Positions 55,252-63,819 of a stretch of DNA of 64,000 bases are shown one piece after another. A program made the position numbers and the translations under genes. The first letter of the stretch is position 1. Every line of letters starts with the position of its first letter. The notes below the pieces were generated by a model. The model was not told the DNA's origin. It saw only the letters and a list, made by a program, of their open reading frames with translations, and ran no database searches. Source of the DNA: Parvibaculaceae bacterium (GTDB lineage Bacteria; Pseudomonadota; Alphaproteobacteria; Parvibaculales; Parvibaculaceae); contig JAPWJY010000002.1 of NCBI GenBank assembly GCA_028283765.1, forward strand, positions 186,001 to 250,000, written 5' to 3'.

Positions 55252-55677
55252 ATGTCACGCCTGGTACAGTTCAATAACCCCTTCGTCCTCGGCTTCGAGG
55301 AGATGGAACGGCTCATCGACCGGGTCGCCAAGGGCTCGGAAGGCTACCCCCCCTACAATGTGGAGCGGGTGGCGGCTGCTTCCGGCGATGTTCTGCGCAT
55401 CACGCTGGCGGTCGCGGGCTTTCCCCGCGCTTCCCTGACCGTGACGCTGGAAGGCAACCAGCTCGTTGTCCGGGGACGCCAGCAGGAAGACGAAAGCCCG
55501 AGGGCCTTCCTCCATCGCGGCATTGCGGCCCGCGCCTTCGAGCGGGCCTTCGTTCTGGCTGAAGGGATCAGGATCAGCGAAGCAAAGCTCGTCAACGGGC
55601 TTTTGTCCATCGACCTCATCATCCCCGAGCCCGCGCACACCGCGCGCCAGATAAATATTATTGAGGAACCTGAATGA
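55252..55677 (+). CDS. Hsp20 small heat-shock protein
   Basis: A 141-residue alpha-crystallin-domain chaperone of the IbpA type that holds unfolding proteins. The N-terminus VQFNNPFVLGFEEMERLIDR, NVERVAAASGDVLRITLAVAGF and the crystallin strand AFERAFVLAEGIRISEAKLVNGLL are typical. The C-terminus ends in a short tail with INIIEEPE. The ATG at 55252 (MSRLVQF) is used; a TTG at 55243 lies too close to the GGGAGG. It is followed by its usual partner DUF1150. Confidence 0.93.
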   Translation: MSRLVQFNNPFVLGFEEMERLIDRVAKGSEGYPPYNVERVAAASGDVLRITLAVAGFPRASLTVTLEGNQLVVRGRQQEDESPRAFLHRGIAARAFERAFVLAEGIRISEAKLVNGLLSIDLIIPEPAHTARQINIIEEPE

Positions 55678-55752
55678 TCCTCTGGAAGTAAGTCAGATAG
55701 ACAATATGTATTGTCAGGGGTTGCCTCTATGGGACCCCGGAAGGAGTTGCAA

Positions 55753-56052
55753 ATGGACAGGAACGAACAAGAGACGATCGAAGACGCTGCCACGATCTGG
55801 AGCGCTGTCGATCTCAAGCACCTCACGCCCGAAGCCTTCGCCGCCATGGGCGGGCCGAAGCTGGTCTATATCCGCGATATTCTTGCCGGCGATCTCGCCC
55901 GCGAGCTTGGGTCTGAAATCAATTTGCCGGCCGATCAGCGCCTCTATGCCGTACATGCCGCCAATGGCGAGCGTATGGCGGTCGTCGACAACCGGGACGT
56001 CGCCTTCGCCGGCGCCCGCCAGCACGATCTGGAGCCGGTCAGCACCCACTGA
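55753..56052 (+). CDS. DUF1150 family protein
   Basis: A 99-residue small protein with the DUF1150 core LTPEAFAAMGGPKLVYIRDI and VHAANGERMAVVDNRDVAF. It occurs next to hsp20 in many Alphaproteobacteria and is presumed to act in the same stress response; its function is unknown. AAGGAG precedes the ATG by 7 nt. Confidence 0.92.
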   Translation: MDRNEQETIEDAATIWSAVDLKHLTPEAFAAMGGPKLVYIRDILAGDLARELGSEINLPADQRLYAVHAANGERMAVVDNRDVAFAGARQHDLEPVSTH

Positions 56053-56087
56053 CCTGAGGGCTGGCCTATACTGGCCGATACATGACA

Positions 56088-56115
56088 AAAGCCCCGCCGG
56101 GAACGGCGGGGCTTT
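56088..56115. terminator. Bidirectional terminator between DUF1150 and ptsN
   Basis: A stem of GCCCCGCC with its complement around a 6-nt loop, flanked by AAA before and TTT after, lies between the ends of the convergent DUF1150 and ptsN genes. Confidence 0.85.
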
Positions 56116-56147
56116 CCGTATTCTGGTATTCTGGCCGCAGGTGCGGA

Positions 56148-56612
56148 TCAGGCGGCGTCGCTGGCCGAAGGTTCCGTCATGATCGCATAGAGCGCGGCCT
56201 TGTCATGGGTGGCGCGCAGCTTTTCCACAATCGACTTGTTGCGCAGGATGCGCGAGACCCGGGCCAGCGCCTTGAGATGGTCCGCCCCGGCGTTCTTCGG
56301 CGCCAGCAGGAGGAAGATCAGGTCCACCGGCTCCTCGTCGATGGATTCGAAATCGATCGGCGTATCGAGCCTTGCGAAAACCCCGTAGAGGCGGGTCAGC
56401 TCGTCGAGCTTGCCATGGGGAATGGCGATGCCCTGGCCGACACCGGTCGAGCCCAGCCGCTCGCGCTCCAGCAGCCGTTCGAAAATCTCACGCTCGGAAA
56501 TACCGGTCAGTTCCGCCGCCCTGGCGGCCAGCTCCTGCAGCGCCTGCTTCTTGCACGTAACCTTGAGGCTGGTGATGACGGCATCGGGCGACAAGAGTTC
56601 TTGAAGGTCCAT
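56148..56612 (-). CDS. ptsN: PTS IIA-like nitrogen regulatory protein PtsN
   Basis: A 154-residue EIIA-Ntr. The phosphorylated His is in GQGIAIPHGKLDEL; MDLQELLSPDAVI and FLLLAPKNAGADHLKALARVS are family features. The protein takes phosphate from the Ntr-PTS chain and regulates potassium and nitrogen-linked processes. It closes the lptC-lptA-lptB-rpoN-hpf-ptsN run. The open frame upstream to 56810 overlaps hpf and is not coding. Confidence 0.95.
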   Translation of the reverse strand: MDLQELLSPDAVITSLKVTCKKQALQELAARAAELTGISEREIFERLLERERLGSTGVGQGIAIPHGKLDELTRLYGVFARLDTPIDFESIDEEPVDLIFLLLAPKNAGADHLKALARVSRILRNKSIVEKLRATHDKAALYAIMTEPSASDAA

Positions 56613-56694
56613 CGCCTGGATCCTGTTTTTTGGTTGGGCTTCCGGTGCCTGCCGGGATCCGGCAACAGCGGCGGGAGCGTTGTTCAGGGAGGCT

Positions 56695-57279
56695 TTAGAC
56701 TGATCCACGTTCGCTTCCCGCTTCGATCCAGCCGATATGTCCGTCTGGGCGCTTGTGAACGAAGTTGATCCGGCCCGAAGCCTGGTTCCTGAAAATAACG
56801 AAAGGGGCATCAGTGATGTCCATCTGCATCACGGCGTCCCCGACGCTCAAACTGGGAATGGATGTGGTCTCTTCGGCAATGATGACCGGCTGAGCATCCA
56901 TCTGTTCCTCTTCCACGTCATTCTCGCTCGCGGAGATGACGAAGGTCGGTACAGTTTCCGTCGGTAACGGGGACTTTCCGTGACTGTTGTGATTCTTGAG
57001 GCGGCGCTTGTAGCGGCGTAACCGTGATTCCAGCCGGTCCAGTGCCGCTTCGAAGCTGGCATAAATATCCGGCGACCGGCCTTCCACCTTGAGCATCAGG
57101 CCTGAACTCAAATGCAGCACACAATTGGCATAGTGCTCATAGCCATCCTTGCCGAAAACGACGGTGGCCTCGACCGGCCTGTCGTAATACTTGGAAACGC
57201 TACCGGTCAGCTTCTCGGTGACATGCGTGCGAAGAGCATCGCCGACATCAAGCTGGTGACCACTCACCTGTACGTGCAT
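56695..57279 (-). CDS. hpf: Ribosome hibernation promoting factor (long form)
   Basis: A 194-residue HPF with the N-terminal S30AE/YfiA domain (residues ~1-100) and the C-terminal dimerisation domain (about 130-185, with GDAVMQMDITDAPFVIFRN and KRPDGHIGWIE). The long form alone dimerises 70S ribosomes into 100S particles in stationary phase. It lies between rpoN and ptsN, the classical order. Confidence 0.95.
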   Translation of the reverse strand: MHVQVSGHQLDVGDALRTHVTEKLTGSVSKYYDRPVEATVVFGKDGYEHYANCVLHLSSGLMLKVEGRSPDIYASFEAALDRLESRLRRYKRRLKNHNSHGKSPLPTETVPTFVISASENDVEEEQMDAQPVIIAEETTSIPSLSVGDAVMQMDITDAPFVIFRNQASGRINFVHKRPDGHIGWIEAGSERGSV

Positions 57280-57405
57280 TTGGGACCTTTCCCAGCCACG
57301 CCTTGCCAGACGCTCAAAAGAGCCTGACCGGCTCGAACGGGCTGTATTGAAGCGCGCCCCACTGTGAACCGGCCGGACGAAACCGCCCGGGTCAAAGCGG
57401 GGCGG

Positions 57406-57434
57406 ACACTAGTGATACCGCTACAACGTGTCAA
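57406..57434 (-). promoter_or_regulatory. Putative sigma-70 promoter of hpf
   Basis: On the minus strand TTGACA (57429-57434) and TAGTGT (57406-57411) are 17 bp apart, ~127-155 bp before the hpf start and past the rpoN stop codon. The -35 is consensus and the -10 is weak. Confidence 0.4.
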
Positions 57435-57532
57435 CCAAGCCCCCGTCCACCCTGTTTTAACTTTGTTTTTCAACAAGTTACCTGTTGTGGAAGTATTTTC
57501 CCAGACCCAGCGGCCCCATCATATCCGATCAG

Positions 57533-59104
57533 CTATGCATAGACCCGCTTTTCCCGCCTGCGCTGGACGGAAGAGGGGATGTGAAGCGCTTCGCGGTATT
57601 TTGCGACCGTCCGGCGGGCAATGTCGATGCCTGACTTGCGCAGAATGTCGACAATATTGTCGTCGGAGAGAACGCTCTGGGGCTCCTCGCGCTCGATCAG
57701 TTCGCGGATACGGTGGCGTACAGCCTCCGCCGAGTGCGCATCGGCGCCGCCGGTCGCGGCAATCGAGGAGGTGAAAAAATATTTGAGTTCGAACACGCCG
57801 CGGGGCGTCGCCACGAATTTATTCGAGGTAACGCGGCTCACCGTTGATTCGTGCATCGAAATGGCTTCCGCGATCGTGCGCAGATTGAGCGGCTTGAGGT
57901 GCTCGACGCCATGGGTGAAGAACGCCTCCTGCTGGCGCACGATCTCGCCTGACACCTTGATGATGGTGCGTGCACGCTGGTCCAGCGACTTCACCAGCCA
58001 GTTGGCGTTGGTCAGGCATTCCGACAGGTAGGATTTGAGCTTCACGTCCCCCGGGCCCCGGCTGATCCGGGCATGATAGCTCTGGTTGACGAGCACGCGC
58101 GGCAGGGTTTCCGCATTGAGTTCGACGGCCCAGGCCCCATCGGGCGTCCGCCGCACGAAGACATCAGGCACCACGGGGGCGGCCGGTTCGCCACCGAACG
58201 CGATGCCCGGCTTGGGGTGGCAGGCGCGAATGTCGCTCAGCATGTCGGCGACATCCTCACGGGTCGCCCCGGTCACCTTCGCCAAAGTCTCGTAGTCGCG
58301 CTTGCCCAGCAGGTCGAGACGGTCGAGGCAGGCCGCCATCATGGGGTCGAGACGGTTGCGCTGGGCAAGCTGGAGCGCCAGACATTCGCGCAGATTGCGC
58401 GCACCGATGCCTGTCGGATCGAAGGTCTGGATGAGCTTCAGCACACGCTCGGCTTCCTCGGGCGCGATCCCGAGATTTTCCGCGGCGTCCGCCAGATCGC
58501 CCGAGAAATAGCCGGCCTCGTCGATCAGGTCGATGAGGTAGGCGCCGATGATGCGGGTGCGCTGGTCGCTGGCGGCAAGCTGGAGCTGGCCGCGCAGATG
58601 ATCGAAAAGGGTGGGCGTGGCGGCGACGTAATCCTCGGCCTGGGGGCCGGTTCCCTCCCCGCTGCCCGAGCCCGTGGCCCAGAACAGCTCCCCCTCGCCG
58701 GGCGAGGCTTCCTGATCGTTGGCCCGGTCGCTCGAACGGTCGCTCATCAGATCGTTTGCAAGGTCCGGCGTCCGGTCGGCCCGGGCCTCGTCGGCATAGA
58801 CATTGTCGAAGTCGGTGTCGAGTTCACCGCCCGGCTCGGGCATGGGGCCGTTATCGTCGAGCGTCAGCAATTGCAGGGAAGCTGGCTCATCGGGCACACC
58901 GTCGGCGGCGTCGATGCCGTTCACCGGCGCGGCGGATACGGTTTCCTCGACCGCTTCCAGCAGCGGGTTGCGCTCAAGCTCCTCCTCGACATAACGCGAG
59001 AGTTCGAGATTGGAGAGTTGCAGCAGCTTGATCGCCTGCTGGAGCTGGGGCGTCATGACCAGCATCTGGCCCTGGCGCAGTTCCAGCCTTGGTCCTAGAG
59101 CCAT
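57533..59104 (-). CDS. rpoN: RNA polymerase sigma-54 factor
   Basis: A 523-residue sigma-54. The N-terminal activator-interacting region is GPRLELRQGQMLVMTPQLQQ, followed by an acidic linker rich in Asp/Glu. The C-terminal RpoN box ARRTVAKYREAL contacts the -24 element. Start ATG 59104 (MALGPRLEL); the frame is open to 59185 without similarity. It controls nitrogen, motility or other regulons through enhancer-binding proteins, none of which is in the window. Confidence 0.97.
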   Translation of the reverse strand: MALGPRLELRQGQMLVMTPQLQQAIKLLQLSNLELSRYVEEELERNPLLEAVEETVSAAPVNGIDAADGVPDEPASLQLLTLDDNGPMPEPGGELDTDFDNVYADEARADRTPDLANDLMSDRSSDRANDQEASPGEGELFWATGSGSGEGTGPQAEDYVAATPTLFDHLRGQLQLAASDQRTRIIGAYLIDLIDEAGYFSGDLADAAENLGIAPEEAERVLKLIQTFDPTGIGARNLRECLALQLAQRNRLDPMMAACLDRLDLLGKRDYETLAKVTGATREDVADMLSDIRACHPKPGIAFGGEPAAPVVPDVFVRRTPDGAWAVELNAETLPRVLVNQSYHARISRGPGDVKLKSYLSECLTNANWLVKSLDQRARTIIKVSGEIVRQQEAFFTHGVEHLKPLNLRTIAEAISMHESTVSRVTSNKFVATPRGVFELKYFFTSSIAATGGADAHSAEAVRHRIRELIEREEPQSVLSDDNIVDILRKSGIDIARRTVAKYREALHIPSSVQRRREKRVYA

Positions 59105-59135
59105 GATTTGGATGCCCACCCCACGTCGCGCACGC

Positions 59136-59945
59136 CTACAGACTAAACCGGTCTCCGAGATAGAGCCGCCGCACCTCATCGTCATCGACGATGTCGGCGG
59201 GCACGCCCTCCATCAGCACCGCCCCGTCATGGATGATGATGGCCCGGTCTATCAATTCGAGTGTCTCACGCACATTGTGATCCGTGATCAAAACGCCGAT
59301 GCCCCTGTGCTTCAGGTGCCCGACAAGATCGCGGATTTCGCCAATGGCGATCGGATCGATGCCCGCGAAAGGCTCGTCCAGCAGCATGAAGGAAGGCTGC
59401 GTCGCGAGCGCGCGGGCGATTTCCACCCTGCGCCGCTCGCCACCCGACAGCGCGACCGAAGGGGTCCTGCGCAAATGGGTGATCGAGAACTCCGCCAGCA
59501 ATTCATCCAGCCGGTGCTCGCGCCGGTCGCGGTCGGCCTCGACCACCTCCAGCACGGCGCGGATATTTTCCTCCACCGACAGCCCGCGAAAGATCGAGGC
59601 TTCCTGCGGCAGATAGCCGATGCCCATCCGCGCGCGGCGATACATGGGGAGCCCCGTGATGTCCTGGCCGCCCAGTTCAATGGTGCCGTAGTCGGGCGCG
59701 ACAAGGCCCGTGATCATGTAGAAAAGCGTGGTCTTGCCCGCGCCGTTGGGGCCCAGCAGGCCGACCGCCTCGCCGCGCTCCAGCCGGAAGCTGACTTCGC
59801 GGACGACAGGGCGGCGCTTGAAGGACTTGCCGACCTTCTTCACTTCAAGACCAGCGTTGCCCTCGACAGGTTTTGATTGCTGTCTTGCGGCTTCAATCGC
59901 CAATCCCGGAGCGCCGGGGCGCCTGATCTGGACTATTTCTTCCAT
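59136..59945 (-). CDS. lptB: LPS export ABC transporter ATP-binding protein LptB
   Basis: A 269-residue ABC ATPase. Walker A LLGPNGAGKTTLFYMITG, the signature VALSGGERRRVEIARAL, Walker B SFMLLDEPFAGIDP and switch His in VLITDHNVRET are all present. It powers LptF/LptG for LPS transport to the LptA bridge. The start is MEEIVQIRRPGAP at 59945; it has a ~30-residue N-terminal extension before the ABC fold. Upstream of rpoN. Confidence 0.96.
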   Translation of the reverse strand: MEEIVQIRRPGAPGLAIEAARQQSKPVEGNAGLEVKKVGKSFKRRPVVREVSFRLERGEAVGLLGPNGAGKTTLFYMITGLVAPDYGTIELGGQDITGLPMYRRARMGIGYLPQEASIFRGLSVEENIRAVLEVVEADRDRREHRLDELLAEFSITHLRRTPSVALSGGERRRVEIARALATQPSFMLLDEPFAGIDPIAIGEIRDLVGHLKHRGIGVLITDHNVRETLELIDRAIIIHDGAVLMEGVPADIVDDDEVRRLYLGDRFSL

Positions 59946-60061
59946 AAAACTCTCAAAAGTCGCGACGACGCCCCAGATTGGCACCTAACTTGCTTGATAA
60001 ATTGGCTTGGGCCAAGCGGTAAGTGTGCTTGCGTGCTTAAATGCCGCTTTTGTGCCGTTGA

Positions 60062-60091
60062 TTGCGACATTTTTCTATTAATTTTTCGCAA
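60062..60091. repeat. AT-rich inverted repeat upstream of lptB
   Basis: TTGCGA and TCGCAA arms flank an 18-bp AT-rich core in the 172-bp gap between lptA and lptB, the only long gap inside the otherwise compact lpt-rpoN run. It may be part of a promoter or a weak hairpin; nothing more can be said. Confidence 0.35.
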
Positions 60092-60117
60092 GAATGCCTT
60101 TCGGTGCCTCAAGCTGG

Positions 60118-60714
60118 CTATTTCTTCGGCGGCGGCAGAAACAGACCCTCGACCCGGCCCGGCTTCGTGGCGTCCCCGCCCGCGCCATAGATCATGCTCT
60201 TGTTGGTGTCGAGATTGACGACCAGCTTGGCCCCCTTGATGACGTTCTGGCCCTGCCGCAGCACCACATTATCGCCCATGGTGATGATTTTGGTGGGGGC
60301 GTCGTAATGGGCCCACTGGCCATCGGCCGACTGATCGTTCGCGGTGACGACATGGACATTGCCCGTGGCGTCGATCGTGGAAATCTGGCCGCCGCCGTTT
60401 ACCGGCGAGCTCTTGTCGTCCCTGGCGGGCTTTGCCGTATCATTATTCTTCACCATGGTGATCTTGAGCCTGTCGGACGTCATCCGCATATCGCCCTGCA
60501 CCACCACCACATTGCCCACAAAAGTCGCAATATTGTCGTTCTGGCTTACATCCAGCGTATTCGAGGTGATGTGGATCGGCTCATCCGAGCGGGTGATCCC
60601 GGCCGCCGGATCCTTTATCGGCTGTCCCCCCACGGGGTCGGCGGCAAGGGCGCTCGCCCCCGACAACAGAACGGCGGCAAGGGACATGACGGGAAGGGCA
60701 TTGCTGAACCGCAT
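60118..60714 (-). CDS. lptA: LPS transport periplasmic protein LptA
   Basis: A 198-residue exported OstA-fold protein that bridges inner and outer membranes for LPS. Signal peptide MRFSNALPVMSLAAVLLSGASALA is followed by strands such as PIHITSNTLDVSQNDNIATF and GNVVVVQGDMRMTSDRLKI. Compared with E. coli LptA it has an internal Lys/Asp-rich insertion near residues 90-110. Four bases downstream of lptC. Confidence 0.93.
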   Translation of the reverse strand: MRFSNALPVMSLAAVLLSGASALAADPVGGQPIKDPAAGITRSDEPIHITSNTLDVSQNDNIATFVGNVVVVQGDMRMTSDRLKITMVKNNDTAKPARDDKSSPVNGGGQISTIDATGNVHVVTANDQSADGQWAHYDAPTKIITMGDNVVLRQGQNVIKGAKLVVNLDTNKSMIYGAGGDATKPGRVEGLFLPPPKK

Positions 60715-60718
60715 GGAT

Positions 60719-61399
60719 TCACTTCTCTTTTCTGGCCTGTGGCGCCGGGAAGACCGTAACCTTCACATCGCCCTCAAAATGGATCATATCGCTGTTCTGG
60801 TCAGCCGCCATGCTGTTGGCGGCCAGAGTACCCGAGGGGCCATGGCCCTGCACAGGCTCCCTTGAGCGAAGCGTGCCCTGCTTGAAATCAATATCGGCCG
60901 AGGTGCCATGAAACTCATAGCCCCAGCTCGTATAGACATCGAACTTCTGTGAAAGCGCGAGCATGTGCGTGTCGGTATTGAGCACGCCGGCGGGCGAGCT
61001 TGCCGAAACCCAGTTGCCCTTGTCATCGAGCTTGAGGTCCGCCTGCAGCTTGTCGAGCTTCATGATGCCGGGCTGGTCGTTGGATTGCAGCGCTTTTTCG
61101 GCGGTCACCACATAAGGCCGTCCGGACGTGTCGACGCCCGTCACCTTGGGGTTCGCCATCTGGATATCCTGGCTCTGGGGCGAGGTGTTGCCCGTCTGGT
61201 TGATCTTGCGCGCCTCGCGGTCGAACATGCCCGAATACACCACCACGATCACGAGCACGGCGCCCGCGATAACCGGCAGCATGTATTTCATGGCCGAGAC
61301 GAAGCGGCTGTAGAGCGCGGGCCGGTAATAACCCGGCCGGGGGGCGTAGCCTTCCGGGGCGGCATTCCTGCCTGCGTTTCGCTCGTTCAGATCCGTCAT
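60719..61399 (-). CDS. lptC: LPS export ABC transporter periplasmic protein LptC
   Basis: A 226-residue bitopic protein that hands LPS from LptBFG to LptA. After a ~40-residue cytoplasmic N-terminus comes one membrane helix (YMLPVIAGAVLVIVVVYSGM) and a periplasmic OstA-like jellyroll. GYEFHGTSADIDFKQGTLRS is part of the beta structure. The start MTDLNERNAGRN at 61399 is used; frame open to 61522 without similarity. First gene of the lptCAB-rpoN-hpf-ptsN run. Confidence 0.9.
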   Translation of the reverse strand: MTDLNERNAGRNAAPEGYAPRPGYYRPALYSRFVSAMKYMLPVIAGAVLVIVVVYSGMFDREARKINQTGNTSPQSQDIQMANPKVTGVDTSGRPYVVTAEKALQSNDQPGIMKLDKLQADLKLDDKGNWVSASSPAGVLNTDTHMLALSQKFDVYTSWGYEFHGTSADIDFKQGTLRSREPVQGHGPSGTLAANSMAADQNSDMIHFEGDVKVTVFPAPQARKEK

Positions 61400-61564
61400 G
61401 CCATCCACCGGCCCGGGGCCGGCCGATCCGGCTCTCCGAGGCAAGGGCAGCTTAGAGCATGATCCGCGAAGTTGCAGGCTTTTTGGAACATGCGTCCGCA
61501 CGCCGCTCCCGCCCGGGCACATCCCTGCCTCAAACCATGCCCTCCCGGCCCGCCAATTCTTGAT

Positions 61565-62176
61565 CTAGTGGGCGAAAATATCCTCATCCGCCCAGCCCGC
61601 AAGGTCGAGCGAGGCCCGGACCGGCAGAAAGGCGAAACAGGCCCCGGCAAGCTCGGCGCGCCCCTCACGCACAAGCATCTCGTCAAGCCGCGCCTTGAGC
61701 TGATGGAGGTAAAGCACGTCGGACGCGGCATAGGCGAGCTGGGCGTCGCTGAGCACCGGCGCGCCCCAGTCCGAGCTTTGCTGCTGCTTGGACATGTCCA
61801 CGTTCAGCACCTCCTTGCAGAGGTCCTTGAGGCCATGGCGGTCGGTGTAGGTGCGCACCAGTCTGGAAGCGATCTTGGTGCAGTAGACCGGCGCGGGCAC
61901 GATACCGAGATAGCGCTGCATCATGGCGACGTCGAAGCGGGCGAAGTGGAATATCTTGAGCACCCTGGGGTCGCTCAGCAGCGCCTTGAGGTTCGGGCAG
62001 TCATAGATGGGCCGGTTGAGCTGCACCACATGGGCCGTGCCGTCGCCCGCCGAAAGCTGGACCACGCAAAGCTGGTCGCGGAAGGGATCGAGGCCCATCG
62101 TCTCGGTGTCGATGGCGACCGACGCCCCGAAGCTCAGGCCCGCGGGCAGATCGCCCTTGTGCAAGGTGACACTCAT
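61565..62176 (-). CDS. Ribonuclease D-like 3'-5' exonuclease
   Basis: A 203-residue DEDDy exonuclease. Exo I is VAIDTETMGLDPFRDQL (Asp, Glu), Exo II IFHFARFDVAMMQRYLG (Asp), and Exo III AYAASDVLYLHQLKARL (Tyr/Asp). It lacks the HRDC domains of E. coli RNase D, as is common in Alphaproteobacteria. Start MSVTLHKGDLPAG at 62176; the frame is open to 62269. It matures tRNA or other RNA 3' ends; a tRNA-Leu gene lies 102 bp upstream on the same strand. Confidence 0.92.
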   Translation of the reverse strand: MSVTLHKGDLPAGLSFGASVAIDTETMGLDPFRDQLCVVQLSAGDGTAHVVQLNRPIYDCPNLKALLSDPRVLKIFHFARFDVAMMQRYLGIVPAPVYCTKIASRLVRTYTDRHGLKDLCKEVLNVDMSKQQQSSDWGAPVLSDAQLAYAASDVLYLHQLKARLDEMLVREGRAELAGACFAFLPVRASLDLAGWADEDIFAH

Positions 62177-62277
62177 GCAATCGTCCCCGTGAATGCGTTC
62201 AACAAACGCAAAGTCCCCGCCCCTCGCCGGGGCGTCGCCAAACATGCTGAGGGTGGGGACATTTCGCAATGAAATTA

Positions 62278-62364
62278 TGGTGCCCAGAAGAGGACTCGAA
62301 CCTCCACGCCCTTTCGGGCACTAGCACCTGAAGCTAGCGCGTCTACCAATTCCGCCATCTGGGC
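62278..62364 (-). tRNA. tRNA-Leu (anticodon CAG)
   Basis: An 87-nt class II tRNA with a long variable arm. Acceptor GCCCAGA/TCTGGGC, D-arm region GGCGGAATTGGTAGACGC, anticodon stem CTAGC/GCTAG around TTCAGGT (anticodon CAG), variable arm GCCCGAAAGGGC, T arm GAGGTTCGAGTCCTC. The CCA is encoded. Confidence 0.97.
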
Positions 62365-62550
62365 CGATGGAGGCAGACACTTAAGGGGCGGCTCCGCCCT
62401 TGTCAACAAGGCTGATGGTCCGTCCGCCGGGAAAGTGACGGAAGAGCGCCCGCGACCTCGGGACGCTGGACTTGGCGGGCGAACGGGCCGACATTTCGCG
62501 TGATATTCCGATGCCCCTGTTACCCGATGTCCCGCAAGGAGGCCGCCATC

Positions 62551-63798
62551 ATGACCACCAGGGAAGCCATGCCCGGCGCTGTGACCGATGTCGTGATCGT
62601 CGGCGGCGGGCTCGCCGGACTGCCGCTGGCGCTGGCGCTGGCCAAAGGCGGCCTTGAGGTGACCGTGATCGACGCCATCGCCCCGGCGACGAGCGCCGAC
62701 CCCGGCTTTGACGGCCGGACCTCGGCCATCGCCTTTTCCTCCTGCCGGATGCTGGATGAGCTGGGCGTGATGACCCGCCTGAAAGGCCAGACGCAGCCGA
62801 TCAACGACATTCTGGTCAGCGACGGCCGGGTGCGCGGCGGGGCATCGCCGCTTTTCCTGCATTTCGACCATCGCGAGATCGGCGACGAGCCGCTGGGCCA
62901 GATGATCGAGAACCGCTTCCTGCGCATCGCCCTCCAGAAATCCGTCGACGCCGAACCCGCCATCACCCAGATCGCGCCCGCGACCGTGCGCAAGGCCGAA
63001 TTTTCCAGTGCGGCCGGGACCGTGACGCTCAGCGACGGACGCCGCCTTTCGGCCCGGCTCATCATCGCCGCCGACGGCCGGGGCTCGCCCATGCGCAAGC
63101 AGATGGGCATCCGCACCATCGGCTGGGACTATGGCCAGTCCGGCATCGTCACCACCGTGGAGCATGAATTGCCCCATGAGGGCGTGGCGCAGGAATATTT
63201 CCTGCCCGGCGGCCCCTTCGCCATGCTGCCCATGACCGGCAACCGCTGCTCGCTGGTCTGGACCGAAAAAACCGCCGCCGCAAAAGCCATGGTGGCCCTT
63301 CCCGACGCGGATTTCGCCAACGAGATGCGCGCGCGCTTCGGCACCCACCTCGGGGCCTGCCGCCCGGTCGGCCCGCGCTGGAGCTATCCGCTTTCGATGC
63401 ACCTTGCCCGCGGCTATGTGAAGCCCCGCTTCGCGTTGCTGGGCGACGCCGCCCACGGCATCCATCCGATCGCGGGGCAGGGCCTCAATCTGGGCTGGCG
63501 CGACGTCGCCGCCATGGCGGAGGTGATCGTGGATGCGGCCCGCCTCGGTCTCGACATCGGCGCGCTCGACATTCTGGAGCGCTACGAGCGCTGGCGGCGT
63601 TTCGACAATACCGTGCTCGCCATGACCATGGACGGCCTCAACCGGCTGTTTTCCAACGATATCGCCCCGGTGCGCCTTGCCCGCGATCTCGGCCTTGGCA
63701 TCGTCAACCGGATCGGACCGGCGCGCCGCCTGTTCATGCGCCATGCGGGCGGCAGCATCGGCGACCTGCCGCGGCTGCTGCGCGGCGAGGCTCTATAG
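62551..63798 (+). CDS. UbiH/UbiF/COQ6 family ubiquinone hydroxylase
   Basis: A 415-residue FAD-dependent aromatic-ring monooxygenase of ubiquinone biosynthesis. The FAD dinucleotide motif is DVVIVGGGLAGLPLALALAK; the DG-type site is IIAADGRGSPMRKQMGI; and RFALLGDAAHGIHPIAGQGL is the GD motif and UbiH signature. It would hydroxylate the ring at C5, C6 or C1; which one cannot be told. Start ATG 62551 (MTTREAMPG) has AAGGAGG upstream. Convergent with the DUF971 gene. Confidence 0.93.
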   Translation: MTTREAMPGAVTDVVIVGGGLAGLPLALALAKGGLEVTVIDAIAPATSADPGFDGRTSAIAFSSCRMLDELGVMTRLKGQTQPINDILVSDGRVRGGASPLFLHFDHREIGDEPLGQMIENRFLRIALQKSVDAEPAITQIAPATVRKAEFSSAAGTVTLSDGRRLSARLIIAADGRGSPMRKQMGIRTIGWDYGQSGIVTTVEHELPHEGVAQEYFLPGGPFAMLPMTGNRCSLVWTEKTAAAKAMVALPDADFANEMRARFGTHLGACRPVGPRWSYPLSMHLARGYVKPRFALLGDAAHGIHPIAGQGLNLGWRDVAAMAEVIVDAARLGLDIGALDILERYERWRRFDNTVLAMTMDGLNRLFSNDIAPVRLARDLGLGIVNRIGPARRLFMRHAGGSIGDLPRLLRGEAL

Positions 63799-63819
63799 GT
63801 CTGGAAAAGCTGCGGCGGT